This document shows, one piece after another, positions 11,140 through 19,490 of a stretch of 64,000 nucleotides of DNA. Source of the stretch: Parietichytrium sp. I65-24A (Eukaryota > Sar > Bigyra > Thraustochytrida > Thraustochytriidae); NCBI GenBank assembly GCA_012862575.1, contig BLSF01000006.1:434001-498000 (forward strand), in the 5' to 3' direction. Each line of letters opens with the position of its first letter. The stretch's first letter is position 1. Both the position numbers and the translations under genes were made by a program. Under the pieces are notes generated by a model. It saw nothing but the letters and a program-made list of their open reading frames with translations, did not search any database and was not told where the DNA came from.

Positions 11140-12010
11140 CAGTAGGCCGGCCTATTGAGCTGCCAGCAGTCAGTAGTCGGCGCGTCAATTCAACACTGCG
11201 AGTACTGCTAAGCTGTTGAGCGAGCACATTGAAGGCTTGGTGCGGCAGTTCCCACTGCCACAGAGTTGCGGTTAAAGTTGAAGTCACAGAATACAGTGTA
11301 CTTCTTACTTTCAGTCAGCACTCGGTAGTTGGGACTCACTAGCTTCTCCAACTCTGCAGAATTCAGAACTTAGAAATCTCAGCGAGCGAGCGAGGACAAG
11401 AGTGAGGACAAGAGTTACTCACACTCCTTTTGGTGGTGGTGTCGGGAGATAATTCCTGGCTTCGCCACTCCTTTTGCGGCAGCCGCAGCGCAGCAGAAAT
11501 GGCTTACAAGTGTAACGTCTCCGCTGCTTCAGCCTGGCAGGCATGTCAGGCGTGACAAAGAGGCAAAGAGGAGAGGGGTGGAAACCTTGAATTCTTAAAT
11601 TTCATAAGCCAGGAAAGAAAGGAAGGAAAGAAAGAGTGGGATCCAATTGTTGCGGTGTGATGACGATGTCGGCGCTCGTGTATCTGCTCTTTCTCGATTC
11701 TCGAACCATTTAGTGATATGGCTTCAACGCCGACTAAAACGCCAATGCCAACGTCAACGTCGAATTTCAATTAAAATTTGGCTGCCATCATTAAAAAAAA
11801 GATGGAAGGAAAAATATACACTCAGCAACAGAGCGTACGGTATCCCTCGAGTATCCTTTCTAATTAGAATGCTTTAAAAATGGAAGAAAGAAAATTCAAA
11901 TTTTTTACCAGCGAGAGTATTGGCCCGCTAGCTAGTAAGAGGAATCCCTGCAAGAATTCCCCTTCCTCCTTCCGCCTATTACTTCTCTTATACCTGTTTT
12001 ATAGCAATCG

Positions 12011-12095
12011 CTTCGGAAGATTTTCGATCTTTCCTTCTCCTCTTCCGAAGAAAGCGAGAAAGAAAGTGAAAATGTTCGCATTTTCACTTTCTTTC
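12011..12095. other. two adjacent perfect hairpins
   Basis: The first hairpin has 10-bp perfect arms (12011-12020 CTTCGGAAGA and 12041-12050) around a 20-nt loop. The second has 17-bp perfect arms (12058-12074 and 12079-12095) closed by a TTCG tetraloop. Both are short inverted repeats without terminal target-site duplications that I can see. They could be part of a structured RNA, a foldback element or a transcription terminator. The strand is not determinable. Confidence 0.7.
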
Positions 12096-13580
12096 CTCCT
12101 TTCTTTCTCCCATGCGAGTACGGTATGACCTAGTAGTCTCCCCTACACTCAGTGCAGGTACCTAGTACTCATTAAAGCGAACAGTAGGCGAAGTCAGCCT
12201 CGAAAGAGTCAGAACGTAAAACCAAACAATTCTGAAAAATAATTTTGAGAAAAAAAATACTGCTAATTAAAAAACAAACTCATCAAAACATTGTCGATTG
12301 AAAGCTATGCGAATCCTCACGCGACGCACAGCTTTCTTTCACCAATGTGCAGACTTGACTCGCTGGGACACAAAAAACAGAAAACAAACAACAAACAAAC
12401 AAACAGAGCCATCCACCCACAAACAGACAAACAAATAGACAGCCGCAATTCGCGTTGATTCCGGGTCGAGGTTATTGCTCCGCAGTCTCCGCAGCCGTAG
12501 ATCATCGTAGATCCCACGAGTAAGCTCCCCTGCCGCTCGTGCGACCAACCAGACGAGAGCACATGAGCAGGCGTTAGCGAAAGCCCGTGAGACCCCGCGC
12601 CTAGCCCGCGCCTTGGCCGCCTCGCTAGGACCTTCTCAACCATGGGAAAAAGAACTGCTTGGCCAGAATTGCCAAAAGTGGGCTTGTGCCACTTTTTCGT
12701 CGCATTTTCACCTTGCATTCCTCCTCAAGTTGTCAGCACTCGTCAATCCGGAAAATGAAGGTACGAAAAGGTCTGGTAAGCTTGCTCGTTTGCTTTTTCT
12801 TTTGTGCGAGCCGCACAGGACCCGGGGTGAGGCTTGTGACCATCGGAGGTACGCCGCCCGTAGCTGGAGCTAGCGGAGTAGTCGATATTTAAGCCAGTGA
12901 GTAGGAGTGAGGTGTGTGCTTGCTATGGCGGAATGGAGATGACCCAGGCATCATGGGAAAAGTCGGGACTTTCTGTATTTGACTAATTAATTGGATTGAT
13001 GCGATTGATTTGATTGATCAGTCTCAAAAACAACTGTTTCTGGAAATTCTTCTTCTTCTTGGCTATAAAAAATATTGGATCAGCATTCGCAGTTGGAGAT
13101 TGATCGCAAGTCTTGAAAGTAGTCCTGGCCGGCCGGAAAGGAGGAAAGAAGGGAAGAGAGAAAGAGAAAAGAGAACTGGGTGCACCCTTTCATGTGATCC
13201 TTGGAATGGTCTTTGTTTGCAGAATTCAGAACAGACGAAAGTGCTGTAACAATTGAAAACAAAAAGCACAATATTAAAAAACGAAAAAAAGTTGGGCATT
13301 CACAGTCAATGCCGAAAAGTTACGTTTTTCCGAAGTTTCAACGGAAAGAATAGTTTTCTCCTCACATTCAACTTTTTTTCACAATGCAATTTCGGCTCCA
13401 ATACGCCATGGGCTCCCTCTCTCTCCTGCCTTTCCTTGAGCACCATCACGTGAGCTGCCTTTTTGTGCCTTCTGATCAACTTTTCGGACGAGCGGTAAAG
13501 CGAACGTTTTCACTGTTCTCTCACGAAAGTGCTTTGGTGGATCTCGGCTTCAGAAATCATGTTGTGTGTACTGAGGAGTA

Positions 13581-14666
13581 TTACTCCTCCTGCCAATCGC
13601 ACGGCTCTGCCCTGCCTTCCGAATCCATCTTCGTAAACGTCTGATCGTCATCCTCCAAAAGCTGCTTTGCCAAGAACGCAATAACGCCGTTTTGAAGCAG
13701 TGCACCGAGACTGTGAAACCTAGTTTCACAAGAATCCACGGAGAGCGATCCCGACTCGACCACCTAGCAATGCAAGTTGTATGTGACTGAGCGAAGCGGG
13801 CTCTACGAGTTCCTCACACGGTTTGCCGTGAGAAAGTCAACTCCTGGCATGATTTATTGGAATAGTTGGCTCGATTGCCGCACCTCCTGGTATGCCCGCT
13901 TGAATGCGTGAATGTACTTGTCTGCAGACGGGCCAGAAAAAAACCTTCAAATGCCCTCCAGAGAATGTGAATCAGACGCAGATTCTCTCGCGTCCCGCCA
14001 CTGTCGTGTCGATGAAGGCACAGTGAGCGGTTTATGACGGTCCAGTAAATCCATCCATACCTTCGAATCAAGTCAACGCCCCGCTTAGGCGCATAAACTT
14101 GGACCCGTTTTTCCAACAATCCACAGGCACGTGCTGTGAGAAGAAAACTTGAAGTTCCACCTTGAGCCACGCCACGTGACAAAGCCTCAGACAGGACTTT
14201 GTGCTTCCTTTGGGAGATCCGGATACCAGGTCAAAGGAAAGATTTCGAAAAAGTCATGCATCGTTCGCACGAATAGACAGACCGATAGTGGGATGTTTGG
14301 GGCCAACTGATTCCTCACACCAACACACTTCCCAAGGTCGCCACTGCTGGCAAGTGTGTGTCCAATCGACTCGCAAGCCAAGGCATGAGATGAAGCACCG
14401 TGTTTTGTGAAGTCTGCTCGTGCCGCGCAGAGTGGAAGAGTCTTGGTCGTCGCGAAATAGCTTTCCGATGGCAGCTTGTACCTTCTCAAAGACACAAAGT
14501 AAGCGAACAGTGCGGCTGAAGTTTGAATGTCCGCCGTTTCACAATTAAGCTTGCGCTTAAAGATTTTCGAGGGTCTGACACATACCGACCGCCCCCTTCC
14601 CTTGCCCATATCGGAATATGGGTCAGAACGATGGAACCCAAACAAGATTGCCGGGAATTGTGTCAT
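13581..14666 (-). pseudogene. possible decayed or misread coding region, unidentified
   Basis: Three minus-strand open stretches follow one another: an ATG-started frame at 14666-14187, a second frame overlapping its end and running to 13814, and a third at 13763-13581. The residue composition (for example KQLLEDDDQTFTKMDSEG and RRYGWIYWTVINRS) looks more protein-like than most of this gene-poor region. No family is recognised, and no short intron with GT-AG ends joins them convincingly. It may be a decayed host gene, a gene with unrecognised introns, or chance. Confidence 0.2.
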
Positions 14667-14775
14667 GTAGAGGCTGAAAATCTCTCGTGCGAAGAATTAG
14701 AAAGGTCTGAGAGTCCGAGGAATATCACTCTGGTGAGACAGGCGCTTTTTCAATAAGACTTGGCCATGTTCGAGG

Positions 14776-17004
14776 TTACGGATTCTCTGCGATGATGCTT
14801 TTGGCCCTCAGAATAGTGAGTTTATCCTGTCTCTCGCACGCGCGAGAATATTTAACATCCAAGAGCTCCGACCAATTAGCCATGTTCATCCCAATGTTGA
14901 GCTGCATGATATTCTGAATGATCCCATCCCACTCCTGCTCGGCATCACTATCCGCCCAGGAACCACTTGAATCAAGCCTTTTACAATCTTCCAGAGACTC
15001 GCGCGTCTTCACTAGTTCCTCCACGAAATAGTCTGTTACACGTAAGAGGCAGTGTCTATTAAACCAATTGTGATTGACTGACAATGTGTCCTCCAAATTG
15101 ATGACGAGATGATACCACCCGCTGGGAACAAAGATTGCTTCGCCTGCGCGCTGCACCACAATCTTGGGAAGTTTTACTTGTCCAACAGACGGAAATGTGG
15201 CTGCCGTTCTGGTCAAAGCTCTACGCAAAATATCCTGGAGCTCAGAGCTATTTTCCATGTCCGTCAAAGAAGCGTTCGGTTTGCTCATGTCTGCAGAATC
15301 GTACCATTTCAAGGCGTCCTCCAAGAACCCATCAAGAAAAGGCACCCCGTTCAAAAACGCCCCATCATCAGCAGCAAACAAAAGCCACAGTTTCACACCG
15401 ACAATATTTGCACTCCAGCTGTAGGAGCGAAATACGTCGTGGTGAAGTCCTGTCTTTGTGCCCTTCGGGCCGCAATAAACAAACCTATAATCGCTTTGCT
15501 TTGAATCTTTTGCCGGTGTCTTGTTCAAATAGTACCAATTTAACCAGTCATCCATAAACGGCAAAGGCGTCTCGTACAGTTTGCCGCCTGCATCATGCAT
15601 AGCGTGCCAGTCTTTCAGGTATCCCGCTGTCTTGGTTCCGTGCGATTTCCAGCATTGCACAAATTCAGCCAGAGGAACCTGCACGCAGTCCATGGTCTCC
15701 GAGAGGCCAGCGCCTTTTCCAGGCCCAAGATTATCTCTCCACCTCGCAAGGCAGGTCTCGCAACGACTTGCAACTACGGGGACGACGCAAGAGCCAAATT
15801 CAGCAGAGAGCTGGTCAAGATTGATAGAATTCTCAGGTTGCGACACCCACTTCTCCTTGCAAGGCGATAGGTTCACTCCACGCAACAAACATGGGGTGTT
15901 CCTCTGCATGTTGAGATTAAACTCTGCAATGCTCTCTGCATCGATTCGTGCAACACGAGATTCGTTGCTGTGAAGGCACGCATAAAAGAGCTTGATCGAT
16001 CTCCGGTTCACATCTTTGTTGATCATCGTGGACAAGTTCTTGTAGTAAAAGAGCTCGTTCTTATCTCCTTCCTCCGTCTCCACTAGCTCCGAGCTCATAT
16101 CCACAATACGAATGCCGCTGCGCCGCAACTCAGATACAAAGAGATCGAATGTCTTGACATTTCGCTTCGTAGAAACAAAGAGCGCAAAGCTGTCCGGTGG
16201 CCCTTTCTGCAGAACATGCTTGACCACACCAAGCAGTGGTCTGATCAGTTCCGGCGCGTACACACAGTCAGCAATCAGAAGTGTGTCAAATACATCGAGG
16301 GTTTCCAGGTCGCTTCTCTCCATCCAGTCCAGCCTCCTCACGTCCACAAGTCCGTGCCCATCTCCCAAACTATTCTCCGCGTTGGTCTTCACGTCGCTAC
16401 CCAAATTGATCTCCACGTTGTGCGAGAGGTTTTCCAGCACCTCTTCGTCAAAGTCCGTCATCGTCAGACGCCCGAGCCGCGCCATTTTACGCAGGACGAG
16501 CCCCGTGAGCCCAATGCCAGCGCCAAGCTCGAGCACGTTCCTGCCTTCGAACACCCCAGGGTTCGCCACCGCATAGTCCGCCAGCACCATCCCGGCCTCC
16601 CACGGCAGTAATCCCACCTTCCTCAGCGGCCCGTGATCCACGCGCACGGAGCAGATCTCTTGGCCATTCGCAAACCCAATTCGCATATACGAGAACTCAC
16701 CACGGGCCCTGGTCTCCGAGCCGGAATCCTGCGCAGAGCTCAGCGCCGCCGCGTACACAGAGTCATCGACTTCTTCGCCTGCGTCTTCCAGCGCGCGGGC
16801 CAGCGCTTTTCCCACCCTGCTCCGCAAGCCCGCCGCGCATGCGCGGTCTTCCGGAAACATCTCACGCCATAGCTCTGCCTGCGACGCGCTGTCCTTGCTT
16901 GCAAGAGACAGCGCCGCCAGCGCCGCCGACACCACGTGAGACGACGAAGCCTGCTGCCGCGCGAGCCACACTGCGCGGCGCCATGCCGCGTCCTTGTCCG
17001 CCAT
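14776..17004 (-). CDS. fused EEF2KMT/FAM86-like methyltransferase and JMJD4-like JmjC hydroxylase
   Basis: The frame opens at GTG; the first ATG (17004) gives 742 residues starting MADKDAAWRR. The N-terminal 340 residues are a family-16 class I methyltransferase with a helical leader like FAM86. Motif I is VLELGAGIGLTG (about 157-168), followed by TDFDEEVLENLSHNV and RRLDW, as in EEF2KMT, which methylates a lysine of elongation factor 2. Residues about 350-660 match JMJD4, the iron/2-oxoglutarate enzyme that hydroxylates a lysine of release factor eRF1. The signature DYRFVYCGPKGTKTGLHHDV precedes FRSYSWSAN, with ligands H521, D523 and H632 (GWYH). Both active sites appear intact. The two parts are separate proteins in animals and plants as far as I know. 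Fusion suggests coordinated modification of translation factors, which is inference. Confidence 0.9.
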   Translation of the reverse strand: MADKDAAWRRAVWLARQQASSSHVVSAALAALSLASKDSASQAELWREMFPEDRACAAGLRSRVGKALARALEDAGEEVDDSVYAAALSSAQDSGSETRARGEFSYMRIGFANGQEICSVRVDHGPLRKVGLLPWEAGMVLADYAVANPGVFEGRNVLELGAGIGLTGLVLRKMARLGRLTMTDFDEEVLENLSHNVEINLGSDVKTNAENSLGDGHGLVDVRRLDWMERSDLETLDVFDTLLIADCVYAPELIRPLLGVVKHVLQKGPPDSFALFVSTKRNVKTFDLFVSELRRSGIRIVDMSSELVETEEGDKNELFYYKNLSTMINKDVNRRSIKLFYACLHSNESRVARIDAESIAEFNLNMQRNTPCLLRGVNLSPCKEKWVSQPENSINLDQLSAEFGSCVVPVVASRCETCLARWRDNLGPGKGAGLSETMDCVQVPLAEFVQCWKSHGTKTAGYLKDWHAMHDAGGKLYETPLPFMDDWLNWYYLNKTPAKDSKQSDYRFVYCGPKGTKTGLHHDVFRSYSWSANIVGVKLWLLFAADDGAFLNGVPFLDGFLEDALKWYDSADMSKPNASLTDMENSSELQDILRRALTRTAATFPSVGQVKLPKIVVQRAGEAIFVPSGWYHLVINLEDTLSVNHNWFNRHCLLRVTDYFVEELVKTRESLEDCKRLDSSGSWADSDAEQEWDGIIQNIMQLNIGMNMANWSELLDVKYSRACERQDKLTILRAKSIIAENP

Positions 17005-18492
17005 CGCGACTCTCCACTGGAACCCAAGCGCCAAGGAGGCCCCGGCCGCCACGTGCCGCTGTCAGCGCGTGGAGGGGCACCGACTGACGGGACAGTAGAC
17101 GAAGCGGTCTACCACGAACGAAGCGCAAGCAGAGCGCCGGCGGCCAGTCGTCCACCTCCCTCCTTGTCTCTGTGCAGCTGGCTGGCTGGTTGGCTGGCTG
17201 GCTGGCTGACTGGCTGACTGGCTTCGCTGACTCTACTGTCCTTGCTGTCTTGGCTGTCTGTCTTGGCTGTCTTGGCTGTCTTGGCGTTCGTTCATTCATT
17301 CATTCGTTCATTCATTCTATTTCGCTCAATCGTTCATTCTTCCTATTCGTTCGACCAACCAACCATCCAATCAACCAACTTGAACGGCCAACCGCCAACG
17401 CCTCCGCGTATCCAATGCAAGTTGCCACGTTGCGGCTGCGCTGCTGGGCCACCATCATCATGCTGACAAGGGTTATTGCAATAGCCCTGCACGACAACAT
17501 TCGGCGTCTGCATCGATTGTCATGCTCAAAACTTGCCATTTCATTTGCTGGCGCTCACCGCGCCACTACTCAGACTGGGTACGTTCGATTGAAAGTTGGC
17601 TAGTTCAATGTGGACAACATGGACAACGTGGATGCGAAGCTAGCTTACCGGGCAGCAGTGGCAGCAGTGGCAAAAGTGGCAAGAGGAAGTTTCCACTTTC
17701 GCACTTTCAGTTTACACTGTCTGACCTGGGACCAAGTGCAAGAGTGGCAAGAGTGGCAAGAGGCTGTCAGAGGTGTGCGTCTCGAACGCCTTGCCTTGCC
17801 TCGCCTTGCGCTTGCCATGCGTTTCCAAAGCCAGCGCCGCAAGCAGCTCAGGATTCTTTCTCCCAAGATCGCGATCCATCACGATTTCGCGCCGCTCGAA
17901 GCACCAACTTCAAAACAGAAATCCCAATAAAAGCAATGAAATCATTGAAAACATTTGTTGCTCATGAAACACTGCAAGCTCTCGTTGACATTCTATTTTC
18001 CATTGATTTTCAAAGTTGGCCGCAACAACAGCAACAACAACAACAACACTGGCAAACTGACATGAACTGACATACAATTTCACTTCGCACAAACTCGCCG
18101 CACCATTTCTCGCCTACGCGCTGCCATACACTCGTCCTAGCCCTCTCCGCCACATCGCCAACTCGCGACTCTGTCACTTTCGCACACCTCGCCCTGGCGA
18201 GGCTGATTATCGTCACGTGCACCCGCGTGTGACGGTAAATCTGGACGTCAATTACGTCACGAAGACGCCATCATGACGCGAGTGCACACCGTGCGAACAG
18301 AGCGGCTTCGCAGAGCGCCGCACGGGGGTGAACGGAGGGAAGATCTCGCGAACTTTGTCGCGAGGGAAGGTTGCAGGGCGAGTCATGATGACCTGGATAT
18401 TGATTTTCACAGATTTTCACAGTGAAGATAATAGATGGTCGCGGGAAGGAAGGAGAGCTGGAAAAGTGCGCAAGAGAGGGCGATAAGCGACA
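17005..18492. other. divergent promoter region with simple repeats
   Basis: This lies between the methyltransferase-JMJD4 gene (minus) and the anchored methyltransferase (plus). It contains a GGCT-type tetramer repeat (about 17179-17222), ATTC/GTTC-rich repeats (about 17288-17350) and a CAA repeat (about 18025-18050). A bZIP/G-box cluster lies near the plus-strand start. Small frames here follow the repeats and are not called. Confidence 0.5.
18214..18259. promoter_or_regulatory. G-box and CRE-like cluster
   Basis: The palindrome CACGTG (18214-18219) and TTACGTCA (18252-18259, the reverse of TGACGTAA) lie within 50 bp, with ACGTCA just before the latter. They are 230-280 bp upstream of the plus-strand methyltransferase start. 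These are classic binding cores for bHLH/bZIP factors. Actual use is inference. Confidence 0.4.
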
Positions 18493-19227
18493 ATGTCGTT
18501 GCTTTTGTGGGTCGGGGCGGCGCTTGTCGTTCTGGTGGTCCTGATGAGGGTGTTTGCGAGCCAGATATACGATGTTCTTATCTGCAACATGACGAAGAAG
18601 TGGTACGCCGCCGTCCTGGAGAGGTTGGACAAAAATGCTCGCGTGCTGGATATTGGCATCGGAACTGCTGAAGCGCTGATGCGCAACAAGGAAACGGTGG
18701 CGGCGAAGGATATTCAGGTTGTGGGGGTCGACTATGACGCAACGTATGTGGCCACGGCAAAGAGCAAAGCTGCGGCTGCAAATATGCAGGATAAAATATC
18801 CGTGCACTGCAAGTCCATCTTCGACAAGGACCTCGGGACCACTATTCGCAAGGACGGCGAGGACCTGTTCGACGCGGTTTATTTTAGTGGGTCGTGGACG
18901 CTCATGCCGAATCCGGTTCAGGCTCTGAGAATCTCGGCTTCATTTGTCAAGGATGACGGGTTCATCTACATCACTCAGACCTTTCAGAGAGAGGCCCCGC
19001 CACTCATGGCGACCATCAAGCCACTTCTCAAATACATCACAACCGTCGATTTTGGGAACTTGCACTTCGAAACCAACTTGGATGACTACATCGCCGAAGC
19101 TGAGCGTCCTGCGGATGGCATCAAGTTGAAGCTCATTGAAAATGGGCTCGTACCTGGCTCGATCGACAATCGTTTCCAGAGCGCCCGCCTCGTGGTTTTC
19201 CAAAAGTGCAAGACTACGAGCTCTTGA
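18493..19227 (+). CDS. membrane-anchored class I SAM-dependent methyltransferase
   Basis: 244 residues from an ATG. A single N-terminal hydrophobic helix (about 2-20) forms a signal anchor. A Rossmann methyltransferase domain follows with motif I VLDIGIGTAEAL (about 51-62), the acidic end of strand 2 at GVDYDATYV (about 78-86), and DAVYFSGSWTLM as the motif IV region. The C-terminal part continues the fold without a recognised substrate domain. It resembles small ubiquinone/sterol-type methyltransferases in general shape, but I cannot name the substrate. The anchor places it at the ER or an organelle membrane and suggests a lipid or membrane-bound substrate. It converges on the kinase gene 264 bp downstream. 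Confidence 0.8.
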   Translation: MSLLLWVGAALVVLVVLMRVFASQIYDVLICNMTKKWYAAVLERLDKNARVLDIGIGTAEALMRNKETVAAKDIQVVGVDYDATYVATAKSKAAAANMQDKISVHCKSIFDKDLGTTIRKDGEDLFDAVYFSGSWTLMPNPVQALRISASFVKDDGFIYITQTFQREAPPLMATIKPLLKYITTVDFGNLHFETNLDDYIAEAERPADGIKLKLIENGLVPGSIDNRFQSARLVVFQKCKTTSS

Positions 19228-19490
19228 TCATATTAATCTTTCTTGCTCTGAATTTTTGTCTGTAATGCGTACACCCAGTTTCACTTTACTTTCTATTTTG
19301 AGGTGTTCCATTCACACTGAATTTTGTTTTCTCTTGTGAGAGAGCGCTCTCGAGACCGAAGAGTATTGCAGCTACTTTTCCTTATCTTTCTTTTTTTTAA
19401 AGGTTATGCTTTACATGTGGAAAGAAACTCTTCGAAATATTTTTTCCATTAATTAATCGTGCATTTTGTGTACAGATTGAAAGGAGAAGG

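Larger units (their letters stand above)
6530..14775. other. 8.2-kb gene-poor region
   Basis: No convincing gene is seen; the longest frames are low complexity or begin at non-ATG codons. The region holds GA microsatellites (about 6968-7024 and 7098-7130), a purine tract (about 7694-7795), a 7-mer tandem array (11064-11139), two adjacent hairpins (12011-12095), three copies of CAGAATTCAGAAC, clusters of GTAC palindromes (7144-7164, 10442-10484) and a possibly decayed minus-strand coding stretch near 13.58-14.67 kb. The 5-prime end presumably holds the promoter of the Tyr/His-rich gene. Confidence 0.55.

Noticed and set aside
12755-12892. 45-codon frame with a signal-peptide-like start (MKVRKGLVSLLVCFFF)
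   Set aside because: Too short to support without homologues or transcripts, and the hydrophobic run could be chance in T-rich DNA.
6530-14775. Search for LTR, Polinton or other virus-like elements and for transposase genes in the gene-poor region
   Set aside because: No reverse transcriptase, integrase, capsid or transposase motifs and no long terminal repeats were seen.
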